Shown one piece after another: positions 1-5,211 of a stretch of DNA of 5,724 bases. Position 1 is the first letter of the stretch. The number at the start of each line of letters is the position of its first letter. The position numbers and the translations under genes were made by a program. The stretch is from Treponema sp. (GTDB lineage Bacteria > Spirochaetota > Spirochaetia > Treponematales > Breznakiellaceae), in the NCBI GenBank assembly GCA_031276685.1, contig JAISMQ010000264.1, forward strand, positions 1 to 5,724. The letters are read 5' to 3'. Under the pieces are notes generated by a model. The model saw nothing but the letters and a program-made list of their open reading frames with translations, made no database searches and was not told the DNA's origin.

Positions 1-795
1 AACGGCATCCGCGCCCCCTACATCGTCGCTACCGAGAACGACAGCCTTAACGGCGTGTCCATGCTCTTCGGCCACCTGCTCACCGGCACCGCCCAGATCT
101 TCAGCGATGTAAGAACCTATTGGAGCCCCGCCGCCATCGAGCGCGTTACCGGCTGGAAACCCGAAGGCGGCGCCGCCAACGGCCTTATCCACCTGATCAA
201 CTCCGGCTCCGCCAGCCTTGACGGCACCGGAAAACAGCGGAAAGACGGAAAACCCGCAATAAAACCCTTCTGGGAAATCACCCCCGAAGAAGCCGGCGCA
301 TGCCTGGACGCCGTGCAGTGGCGCTACGCCAGCCTCGGCTACTTCCGCGGCGGCGGCTACTCGGCGGACTTCCTCAGCGAAGGCGGCATGCCCGTTACCA
401 TGAGCCGCCTGAACCTGGTCAAAGGCATCGGCCCCGTCCTCCAGCTTGCCGAAGGCTGGACCGTCAGCATCCCCGACCACGTCCACGACAAACTGGATCA
501 GCGCACCGACCCCACCTGGCCCAGCACCTGGTTCGCCCCCCGCCTTACCGGGGAAGGCCCCTTCGCCGATGTCTACTCCGTCATGAACAACTGGGGCGCC
601 AACCACGGCGCCGTCTCCTACGGCCACATCGGCGCGGACCTTGTCAGCCTGGCCGCCATCCTGCGGATCCCCGTGTGCATGCACAACCTCAACCCCGACC
701 ACATCTTCCGCCCCAGCTTCTGGAACAGCTTCGGCATGGACAAAGAAGGCGCCGACTACCGGGCTTGCGCTGCATTGGGCCCTCTCTATCGGTAG
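1..795 (+). CDS. fucI: L-fucose isomerase, C-terminal part (5' end outside window)
   Basis: L-fucose isomerase interconverts L-fucose and L-fuculose, the first cytoplasmic step of fucose breakdown; it also acts on D-arabinose. The frame is open from base 1 and gives 264 residues before the TAG at 793-795. I recognise it by its close resemblance to the C-terminal half of E. coli FucI (about 590 residues), so roughly 325 residues are missing upstream. The three Mn2+ ligands of the family all appear present: Glu in IVATEND (fragment residue 12, E. coli Glu337), Asp in FSDVRTYW (residue 36, Asp361) and His in GANHG (residue 202, His528). Family signatures such as FRGGGYS, WFAPRLTGEGPF and RIPVCMHN are intact, as is the C-terminal DYRAC..LGPLYR. 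Codons are strongly C-ending up to about base 750 and more mixed in the last dozen codons. No fucose kinase, aldolase or transporter gene is visible, so the operon context lies upstream. Confidence 0.97.
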   Translation, partial: NGIRAPYIVATENDSLNGVSMLFGHLLTGTAQIFSDVRTYWSPAAIERVTGWKPEGGAANGLIHLINSGSASLDGTGKQRKDGKPAIKPFWEITPEEAGACLDAVQWRYASLGYFRGGGYSADFLSEGGMPVTMSRLNLVKGIGPVLQLAEGWTVSIPDHVHDKLDQRTDPTWPSTWFAPRLTGEGPFADVYSVMNNWGANHGAVSYGHIGADLVSLAAILRIPVCMHNLNPDHIFRPSFWNSFGMDKEGADYRACAALGPLYR

Positions 796-815
796 TCCGG
801 TAGGCGAGACTACCG
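790..815 (+). repeat. 8-bp inverted repeat straddling the fucI stop codon
   Basis: CGGTAGTC at 790-797 is the exact reverse complement of GACTACCG at 808-815, with a 10-base loop. The left arm contains the fucI TAG; the right arm is the first codons of the duplicated tail. The pairing arises because GACTACCGG is a conserved fucI codon string and the region just after the stop happens to be its complement. No U-tract follows, so it is not a standard terminator. Confidence 0.6.
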
Positions 816-849
816 GGCCTGTGGCGCATTAGGCCCCCTTTACAGATAG
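808..849 (+). pseudogene. Remnant of a second fucI 3' end (13 codons plus stop)
   Basis: Read in the same frame as fucI, these bases encode DYRACGALGPLYR followed by TAG. This matches the true fucI tail at 754-795 in 12 of 13 residues, yet only about 32 of 42 bases agree. Most differences are at third codon positions (for example TTG/TTA, CTC/CTT, TAT/TAC, CGG/AGA). Synonymous divergence of this kind is expected for paralogous or orthologous coding DNA, not for a recent local duplication. The period is 54 bases, and 12 unrelated bases separate the first stop from the repeat. It has no start codon of its own and is presumably untranslated unless the first TAG is read through. I infer it is the scar of a tandem fucI copy lost by recombination, or of a resident gene replaced by an incoming allele. 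Confidence 0.8.
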
Positions 850-881
850 GCCCCAGCCCCCTCTGCCGCTAATATGGAGGG

Positions 882-921
882 GGGGCGCGGCTGCGGGGAA
901 TTATCCCCGGAGCCGCGCCCC
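882..921. terminator. Long GC-rich hairpin between convergent genes (possible terminator)
   Basis: The arm GGGGCGCGGCTGCGGGG (882-898) pairs with 905-921 over 17 positions with one mismatch, around the 6-base loop AATTAT. It sits between the end of the fucI region (plus strand) and the end of the toxin-antitoxin operon (minus strand), the place for a bidirectional terminator. Neither side carries an immediate U-tract. The nearest run is A8 at 935-942, which reads as U8 on the minus strand but lies ahead of the hairpin for that direction. The function as a terminator is therefore inferred from stem strength and position only. Confidence 0.55.
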
Positions 922-960
922 TGGTGCGCTGCCGAAAAAAAAGATTTGCCCCGTGCGGCC

Positions 961-1251
961 TTATGCGGATGCTTTTTGCTTCACGCTGAGGCGGAAACCC
1001 AAATTGTCAAGGACTTTTACTACGGTTGTAAAGGACGGATTTCCCTTCGGGGAAAGGGAATCATACAAGCCTTCCCGGCTAAGGTTTAATTCCCGGGCAA
1101 GCTGGGCCATGCCTTTGGAACGGGCCACATTGCCGATAGCCTTTAACAGAAATTTTGTGTCATGTTCGGCAAGGGCGGCGTCAAGGTACGCGATAATGTC
1201 TTCCCTGGTTTCTATGTATTCCGCAGCGTCAAAATCCTTAACTGTTTCCAT
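961..1251 (-). CDS. Antitoxin of a type II TA pair (HI1420-type addiction module antidote, HTH)
   Basis: This 96-residue protein resembles the 'putative addiction module antidote' family typified by Haemophilus HI1420, a Cro/C1-type helix-turn-helix antitoxin. It starts METVKDFDAAEYIE; the family typically opens with a similar short segment ending in an acidic residue and a tyrosine. The middle (residues 17-45) is helical, with REDIIAYLDAAL and FLLKAIGNVARSKG. The HTH is about residues 47-65 (MAQLARELNLSREGLYDSLS), and TTVVKVLDNLGFRLSV closes the protein. I chose the ATG at 1251 rather than a longer start at 1275 because a perfect AGGAGG lies six bases upstream. The start lies inside the toxin gene, overlapping by 14 bases, which suggests translational coupling. 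It should neutralise the upstream toxin and, by analogy with the family, repress the shared promoter; both roles are inferred. Confidence 0.9.
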   Translation of the reverse strand: METVKDFDAAEYIETREDIIAYLDAALAEHDTKFLLKAIGNVARSKGMAQLARELNLSREGLYDSLSPKGNPSFTTVVKVLDNLGFRLSVKQKASA

Positions 1252-1552
1252 TGTGTTCCTCCTGCAAGGATTCAAGGGCTATTTTTTTAGCCTTTTCAAT
1301 ATCAGCCTGCTGGGTAGACTTATCACCGCCGCACAACAGGACAATGATTTCCCGCCCAGGATCTTTGCAATATATGCGGTAACCGGGGCCGAAATGAATA
1401 CGTAGTTCAAACAGGTTTTCGTTGACAGGCCCCCAATCCCACCGGTTTCCGTCTTCTAAACGGCCAATGCGGGCAAGGATAAGGTTTTTCCCTATGGTAT
1501 CCCGAAGTTTTCTTAGCCATTTGTCGAAAGTGCCTGTCCTGCGTATTGGCAT
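1238..1552 (-). CDS. Toxin of a type II TA pair (HI1419-type, RelE/ParE fold)
   Basis: This 104-residue protein matches the 'addiction module killer protein' family typified by HI1419, within the RelE/ParE (Gp49-like) superfamily. Visible signatures are FDKWLRKLRD near the N-terminus (residues 9-18), ARIGRLEDGNRWDWGPV (27-43), the core strands ELRIHFGPGYRIYC (49-62) with the conserved Arg and GYR, and LLCGGDKSTQQADIEKAKKI (72-91). Length is normal for the family, about 100 residues, and no key segment seems missing. It precedes its antitoxin, the order usual for HI1419/HI1420 pairs and reversed relative to RelBE. The ATG at 1552 has no good ribosome-binding site, and a candidate promoter ends a few bases upstream, so the message may be nearly leaderless. 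Some RelE-fold toxins cut ribosome-bound mRNA and ParE-type members hit gyrase; the target of this one cannot be told from the sequence. Confidence 0.92.
   Translation of the reverse strand: MPIRRTGTFDKWLRKLRDTIGKNLILARIGRLEDGNRWDWGPVNENLFELRIHFGPGYRIYCKDPGREIIVLLCGGDKSTQQADIEKAKKIALESLQEEHNGNS
1258..1263 (-). promoter_or_regulatory. Strong Shine-Dalgarno of the antitoxin, inside the toxin gene
   Basis: The plus-strand CCTCCT reads AGGAGG on the minus strand, six bases before the ATG at 1251. It fixes the antitoxin start. It also contrasts with the toxin, which has no recognisable Shine-Dalgarno, an arrangement that would favour more antitoxin than toxin from one mRNA. Confidence 0.85.
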
Positions 1553-1554
1553 AA

Positions 1555-1572
1555 TTATAATGTATGCTATAA
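1555..1572. promoter_or_regulatory. Candidate operator: TTATA-N8-TATAA inverted repeat
   Basis: TTATA (1555-1559) and TATAA (1568-1572) form an imperfect palindrome covering the predicted -10 box of the TA promoter. A site of this size and place would suit autorepression by the HTH antitoxin. AT-rich half-sites of five bases can arise by chance, so confidence is low. Confidence 0.3.
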
Positions 1573-1587
1573 CCTACAGATTATCAA
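1559..1587 (-). promoter_or_regulatory. Candidate sigma70-type promoter of the toxin-antitoxin operon
   Basis: On the minus strand TTGATA (1587-1582) and TACATT (1564-1559) are separated by exactly 17 bases. Transcription would start about 7 bases further on, at or just before the toxin ATG (1552). An overlapping TATAAT-like string lies directly before the ATG. This is a consensus match only. Confidence 0.5.
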
Positions 1588-1628
1588 GAGGGCGCATTGC
1601 CTCACGTTAATCTTACCCTGGCCGGAAC

Positions 1629-1655
1629 TTGACAGGGCGCGGCGGCAGGTATAAG
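1629..1655 (+). promoter_or_regulatory. Candidate promoter for the DUF2059-SpoU gene pair
   Basis: A perfect TTGACA (1629-1634) is followed after 15 bases by TATAAG (1650-1655). The spacer is two bases short of ideal but both hexamers are good. The Shine-Dalgarno GGAGGG (1667-1672) and the ATG at 1678 follow, giving a short leader of about 15 bases. This promoter is divergent from the toxin-antitoxin promoter. Confidence 0.6.
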
Positions 1656-1677
1656 CTCCCTGCGTTGGAGGGTCGGC

Positions 1678-2109
1678 ATGAAAAAACTGTTGGTACTGTG
1701 CCTGTTGGGTGCTGGTTTGGCGCTTTCCGCCTATGGGCAGACAAAAAAGCAGGATATTATCAGACTGCTTGAAATATCCGACACAAAGTCGCAGGCAAGC
1801 CAGATGTTTGATTTAATGCTGCCAAGTCTAAAGGATTTGGCCCCGCAGGCGCCGGATGCGTTTTGGACCGTGTTCAAATCAAAAATGAACATAGACAGTT
1901 TTGTAGAACTGTTTGTACCCATTTATGACAAGTACTTTTCACATGATGACATAAAAGGGCTTATCCAGTTTTACGAAAGCCCCCTTGGTAAAAAAATGCT
2001 GGAAACTACGCCCCTGCTAACCCAGGAATCCTACGGGATCGGCCAGGAATGGGGGCAGAAAATCGGGCAGGACGTGGTAAACGAACTGGTAAAGGCGGGG
2101 TATTTCTGA
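1678..2109 (+). CDS. Exported DUF2059 protein
   Basis: This is a 143-residue protein with a clear Sec signal peptide: MKK, a leucine-rich hydrophobic core, and a likely signal peptidase I site at SAYG|Q after residue 20. It has no lipobox cysteine at the cleavage site, so a periplasmic protein is expected. Residues about 75-133 fit the DUF2059 pattern, including FVPIYDKYFSHDDIKGLIQF, then YESPLGKKML and TPLLTQESYGIGQEWGQKI. The family is small, alpha-helical and of unknown function. Residues 25-70 form a helical N-terminal part. The start is supported by GGAGGG five bases upstream. The methyltransferase gene begins 27 bases after its stop, so the two are likely one transcript, though no functional link is evident. 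Confidence 0.88.
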   Translation: MKKLLVLCLLGAGLALSAYGQTKKQDIIRLLEISDTKSQASQMFDLMLPSLKDLAPQAPDAFWTVFKSKMNIDSFVELFVPIYDKYFSHDDIKGLIQFYESPLGKKMLETTPLLTQESYGIGQEWGQKIGQDVVNELVKAGYF

Positions 2110-2136
2110 TACCGTCCGTGCGGCCCGGAAGCGGAC

Positions 2137-3039
2137 ATGATAAATGCGGAAAACGCGGAATTTCAGATCGTCCAGGCGCTCAGGCTTTCCCGGACCAAGC
2201 GGGCCGCCCTGGGCGAAGTGTTCATCGAAGGTACGGAATCCGTCAAGATGGCGGTCCGGGCGGGGCTGGAGATCACCCGGATCATAATCCCCGCGTCAAG
2301 GGCCCGCGCCACGGCTTGCGGTTCCGGCTCCCGGGCGGGTCTTTCCCAATGGGCCTGCGATCTTATCCGGGCCGGTGCCAGGGTTCTGGAAATGGCGGAC
2401 GGCCTGTACGCAAAACTCTGCGAGCGCCGGGACCTGCCGGAGATACTGGTAACGGCAAAACGGACAACGCTTACCCTGGCGGACCTGAACCTTGGCGCAA
2501 AGCCCTTTGTCCTGTTGTTTGATCGCCCCAGCGACATGGGGAACCTGGGTTCGGTGATCCGGTCCTTTAATTCCTTCGGCGGGGACGCCCTGCTTATCCT
2601 GGGCCACGGGGTAGACCCCTGGGATCCCAAGGTTATCCGCGCCAGCCTGGGCAGCGTCTTTTTTACCCCCGTGGTGCCGCTGCGCTCCAACGGGGAACTG
2701 GGCGGTTTTATCGCGGAACAAAAAAAACTGAACGCCATGCGGGTCTGGGGTACCGATTCCGGCGGCGCTATCCCCCTTTCACAGGCCCCGCTGGAACGGC
2801 CCCTGCTGCTGGCCATCGGGAACGAGGCCAAAGGGATAAGCGCGGCCCTTAAACAGATCTGCGACGGGATCGTCAGCATCCCCCTTGCGGGGGATGTCAA
2901 TTCGCTGAACGCCGCCTGCGCCGCAAGCGTCTGCATGTGGGAACTGTGCCGCCGATCCGGGGCACCGCCGGCGGCCCCCTGCGGCGCAGCCCCGTGTGAC
3001 GCGGCCCCCCGCAGCGCGACTTTTCATAGTAAAAATTAA
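2137..3039 (+). CDS. TrmH/SpoU-family RNA 2'-O-ribose methyltransferase
   Basis: This 300-residue protein is a SPOUT-class methyltransferase that would move a methyl group from S-adenosylmethionine to a ribose 2'-OH in tRNA or rRNA. All three SpoU motifs are visible: motif 1 DRPSDMGNLGSVIRSFNSFG (129-148) with the catalytic-type Arg142; motif 2 AIGNEAKGIS (226-235); motif 3 IPLAGDVNSLNAACAAS (248-264) with SLN at 256-258. These would form the knotted cofactor site. RASLGSVFFTPVV (168-180) is also typical. The N-terminal 110 residues match the substrate-binding part found in rRNA-type SpoU enzymes (FIEGTESVKMAVRAG). The target nucleotide cannot be assigned. After residue 275 the protein ends in a low-complexity Ala/Pro/Cys tail not expected in the family. 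The ATG at 2137 has only a weak GGAAG-type ribosome site, consistent with coupling to the gene upstream. Confidence 0.93.
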   Translation: MINAENAEFQIVQALRLSRTKRAALGEVFIEGTESVKMAVRAGLEITRIIIPASRARATACGSGSRAGLSQWACDLIRAGARVLEMADGLYAKLCERRDLPEILVTAKRTTLTLADLNLGAKPFVLLFDRPSDMGNLGSVIRSFNSFGGDALLILGHGVDPWDPKVIRASLGSVFFTPVVPLRSNGELGGFIAEQKKLNAMRVWGTDSGGAIPLSQAPLERPLLLAIGNEAKGISAALKQICDGIVSIPLAGDVNSLNAACAASVCMWELCRRSGAPPAAPCGAAPCDAAPRSATFHSKN

Positions 3040-3070
3040 CCGCGTAGTTTCGTAAACTTCCCGAATGGAT

Positions 3071-3116
3071 TATACTTGGAAAAGCTACCTATAACCGATT
3101 TGGCCGGGAACCGGCC
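3071..3116 (+). promoter_or_regulatory. Leader of the Wzi-like gene: candidate -10 box and a GC hairpin
   Basis: TATACT (3071-3076) is a good -10 candidate, but no convincing -35 box lies 16-18 bases upstream. Further on, GGCCGG (3102-3107) and CCGGCC (3111-3116) form a perfect 6-bp stem with loop GAA. It ends 20 bases before the Shine-Dalgarno. It has no U-tract, so it is either a leader hairpin or a weak stop for the upstream methyltransferase gene. The role is not determined. Confidence 0.35.
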
Positions 3117-3146
3117 GTGGGTTAATTCGATCCTGTGGGGAATTTT

Positions 3147-5018
3147 ATGAAAAAAATAAGCGCAAAGGTCTGTGCGGTTTTTGCTTTTTTTAGCGCCCTG
3201 GCATCCTTTGGGCAGACGCATGGTTCTATCGCCCTGGATGATGAAGTTTACTATATCCTGGAACAGTGCGAAGTCCGGGGCTTGTGCGCGGAACTGCCCG
3301 CAGTCAGGCCCTGGACACGGGGGCTTGCCCTTGCCCGCGTTAACGAGGCCCTGACAAGCGCGGCGGAAGGCTGCGGCGCATTGAATAACAGCGAGCGGAG
3401 GATTTTGGAAAACTACCGGGACAGCCTGGGGGATCCCGCAGCCGGGGGGGACTACCGTAACGGCAGTTATTTCGCCAGGGCGGAGATCGGCGAAACCGGC
3501 GTGGAGATAAGCGGGAAGGCCGGGGTGGAGGTGGACATCGGAGGATCGGCGGGGCTGTACCCCGGCGACGCCCAGTACGGGGCCGAAACCTGGGTCAATG
3601 CGTCGTTGGCGGGGGACATTGGCCGCCGCGTTTCCTACGGCCTTTCCTTTTCCGGCGGTATTATCCGGGTTCCACGCGAAAAGCTGGGAACGTATCACAC
3701 CTATTATGATACATTCACCAATCCCGACCCCGAATCTTCTTATCAGGATCGCGAAGTAGACGCGTACAGCCAGCCCCTGACCCACTTCCCGTATTCGTAT
3801 GAAAAAAAATGGGACAGCTCGGTCTATTTTTTTAACAACCTGTCCGGCTACAGCAGTTGGCCCGGCGATTTTGCCGGCGCCTACGGCATGGGGGCCGAAT
3901 TTGCGGGGTCCTTTCTGGACGGGCGGCTTTTTTTCCGCGCCGGGCGCTTTGAACGCGACTGGGGATCAACGCCCCTCGGTACCAGCCTGGCCCTTAATCA
4001 GGCGGCCCGCCCCTTCCTGGGGGCCGAAGGCGTCTTTACCCCCTTTCCCTGGCTGTCCGTTTCCTCGCTTACCGGGGTTCTGGAATACTACAATGAGCAG
4101 GGCATCAAGGCGTCGTCAATGCCCAATCAAAACGCCTTTACTGTTTCCATGCTCAACCTTGCGTACAAAAACTACCTGTTCGTTGATGTCGGCGAGGCGG
4201 TCGTGTGGCCAAAGCGTTTCGAGATAGGGTATATGTCGCCCATTACCGACAGTTTCTTTTACCAGGGCAACGTGGGGGATTTTGACAACCTGGCCATGTT
4301 CCTTAACCTCAAGGCCCAGTATCCGGGGCGGGGGAATGTTTGGTTTTCGGTTTTTCTGGACGAGATCTCCATAGAACGCGATATGTTTATCCTTGACAGG
4401 TCGATGATCGCCTTCCATGGCGGGCTGCAGTACAGCCTGCCATCCCTGCCCTTCGGCTCAATCAAACTAAGCTACACCAAGATCGAGCCCTACTGTTACA
4501 CCCATACTACGATAGATGTCCCCTGGTACCGTATACCTGTGGAGCAGGCTTACACCAACAACGGCGTGGGCCTGGGCTACTATCTGCCCCCCAATGCCGA
4601 CGAACTGCTGGTAAGGTTTGACGTAAAACCGGCGGCCCGGACTTCCGCCCACTTCCAGTACCAGATGATCCGGCACGGCGCCGATTACGGGAAGTCCGCC
4701 GTGGACGGTTCCTCGCTTGTATCGGAACTGGACCCCGATGATCGCAGCAGCAACCCGGTGCTGCGGAAGTACTTTTTGCACGACGGGGCGTACCAATGGT
4801 ACCACATTCTCAAGCTGGGCGGGGACCATTCCTTTGCCGGCAGGGCACAGTTCCGCGTCAGCGCGGAGGCGGGCCTGGCGTATTCCCAGTTCAGCGATAC
4901 CGGCAGCCCGCCGAATTCCGGATCATCGTCCCCGTACCACATGATTGACACAGCCGAATACCCCCGGCGGCTCGGCTTTGTTTTTTCCCTGGGGCTGAGG
5001 ATTTTCCCCAAGATATAA
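3147..5018 (+). CDS. Exported outer-membrane beta-barrel protein, Wzi-like (capsule assembly family)
   Basis: The protein has 623 residues. MKKISAKV with a Phe/Ala-rich core and SFG|Q (cleavage after residue 22) is a signal peptide. I chose the ATG at 3147, with GGGG six bases upstream, over a GTG at 3135 that overlaps that ribosome site. Residues about 31-70 (DDEVYYILEQCEVRGLCAEL, then RPWTRGLALARVNEAL) resemble the helical N-terminal segment of Wzi-like proteins. From about 110 to the C-terminus it is a long run of alternating aromatic/polar segments typical of beta-strands. GRFERDWGSTP (266-276), LNQAARPFLGAEGVF (283-297) and the last strand LGFVFSLGLRIF also fit such barrels. Wzi binds capsular polysaccharide to the outer membrane. 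The family call rests on pattern memory, so 'outer-membrane barrel' is safer than 'capsule'. It appears to be a single-gene unit with its own leader and terminator. Confidence 0.8.
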   Translation: MKKISAKVCAVFAFFSALASFGQTHGSIALDDEVYYILEQCEVRGLCAELPAVRPWTRGLALARVNEALTSAAEGCGALNNSERRILENYRDSLGDPAAGGDYRNGSYFARAEIGETGVEISGKAGVEVDIGGSAGLYPGDAQYGAETWVNASLAGDIGRRVSYGLSFSGGIIRVPREKLGTYHTYYDTFTNPDPESSYQDREVDAYSQPLTHFPYSYEKKWDSSVYFFNNLSGYSSWPGDFAGAYGMGAEFAGSFLDGRLFFRAGRFERDWGSTPLGTSLALNQAARPFLGAEGVFTPFPWLSVSSLTGVLEYYNEQGIKASSMPNQNAFTVSMLNLAYKNYLFVDVGEAVVWPKRFEIGYMSPITDSFFYQGNVGDFDNLAMFLNLKAQYPGRGNVWFSVFLDEISIERDMFILDRSMIAFHGGLQYSLPSLPFGSIKLSYTKIEPYCYTHTTIDVPWYRIPVEQAYTNNGVGLGYYLPPNADELLVRFDVKPAARTSAHFQYQMIRHGADYGKSAVDGSSLVSELDPDDRSSNPVLRKYFLHDGAYQWYHILKLGGDHSFAGRAQFRVSAEAGLAYSQFSDTGSPPNSGSSSPYHMIDTAEYPRRLGFVFSLGLRIFPKI

Positions 5019-5058
5019 AGCAGTTCCACAATTGAGAAGCGGAACCGATTCGTATGTC

Positions 5059-5099
5059 GGACTTGTGAAATACCCAACCGGGTATCATAAGTCCATTTT
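5059..5099 (+). terminator. Rho-independent terminator after the Wzi-like gene
   Basis: GGACTTGTGA (5059-5068) pairs with TCATAAGTCC (5085-5094) over ten positions with one G-U. After a 2-base AA bulge, TACCC (5071-5075) pairs with GGGTA (5080-5084) around loop AACC. ATTTTATCCTTT follows on the plus strand. It lies 40 bases after the barrel gene stop and directly behind the stop of the minus-strand remnant at 5098, so it may have served both convergent genes. Confidence 0.75.
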
Positions 5100-5211
5100 A
5101 TCCTTTGGCAAGTTCTGTAATACTGGTTAGTACGCTTGCCAAATTTTGCAAATGTCCATACTGCCTCCTATTAGGTACAGCACCCATGCTTAATCCGGTT
5201 AATTTTCCAAT
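5098..5211 (-). pseudogene. C-terminal remnant (37 codons) of an unidentified protein, out of frame with the methyltransferase
   Basis: In the minus-strand frame ending with TAA at 5100-5098 the sequence reads IGKLTGLSMGAVPNRRQYGH followed by LQNLASVLTSITELAKG and stop. This looks like genuine protein: a Gly/Arg-rich motif followed by an amphipathic C-terminal helix. Upstream in the same frame a TAA occurs within 14 codons, inside what is methyltransferase sequence in the other frame. The gene therefore has no N-terminal part here. I infer that it is the 3' end of the next gene in a methyltransferase operon, perhaps the partner restriction enzyme, joined to the methyltransferase by a deletion. 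I do not recognise the family. The adjacent terminator hairpin at 5059-5094 fits a true operon end. Confidence 0.5.
5104..5147. repeat. 9-bp inverted repeat TTTGGCAAG/CTTGCCAAA with T4
   Basis: TTTGGCAAG (5104-5112) and CTTGCCAAA (5135-5143) pair perfectly. Inside, TACT (5121-5124) and AGTA (5129-5132) form a second short stem with loop GGTT. TTTT follows at 5144-5147. It could be a second terminator for the plus strand, but it also lies within the apparent coding sequence of the minus-strand C-terminal remnant, so it may owe its shape partly to codons (LQNLASVLTSITELAKG). Confidence 0.55.

Noticed and set aside
300..803. Open frame of 167 codons overlapping fucI in another frame
   Set aside because: It yields an Arg/Pro/His-rich product, the usual shadow of a GC-rich gene, while the fucI frame is unmistakable.
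1251..1275. Upstream antitoxin start at 1275 (eight extra residues MNPCRRNT)
   Set aside because: The AGGAGG lies between this start and the ATG at 1251 at ideal spacing for the latter, and METVKDFD is a typical beginning for the family.
953..1405. 150-codon plus-strand frame across the toxin-antitoxin operon
   Set aside because: Both minus-strand genes match known toxin and antitoxin families with a proper ribosome site; the plus frame is their antisense shadow.
2163..2936. Long open frame (257 codons) on the minus strand opposite the SpoU gene
   Set aside because: It is antisense to a gene with all three SpoU motifs intact; long antisense frames are common in GC-rich coding DNA, and its product shows no family motif.
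3036..3785. 249-codon minus-strand frame across the start of the barrel gene
   Set aside because: It overlaps the signal-peptide-bearing gene on the plus strand and covers its leader; it has no ribosome site or recognisable domain.
5137..5157. Small gene on the minus strand starting ATG at 5157 behind AGGAGG (MDICKIWQAY)
   Set aside because: It meets a stop after ten codons, and the AGGAGG reads as Arg-Arg codons of the C-terminal remnant in the neighbouring frame, so the ribosome-site likeness is probably fortuitous.
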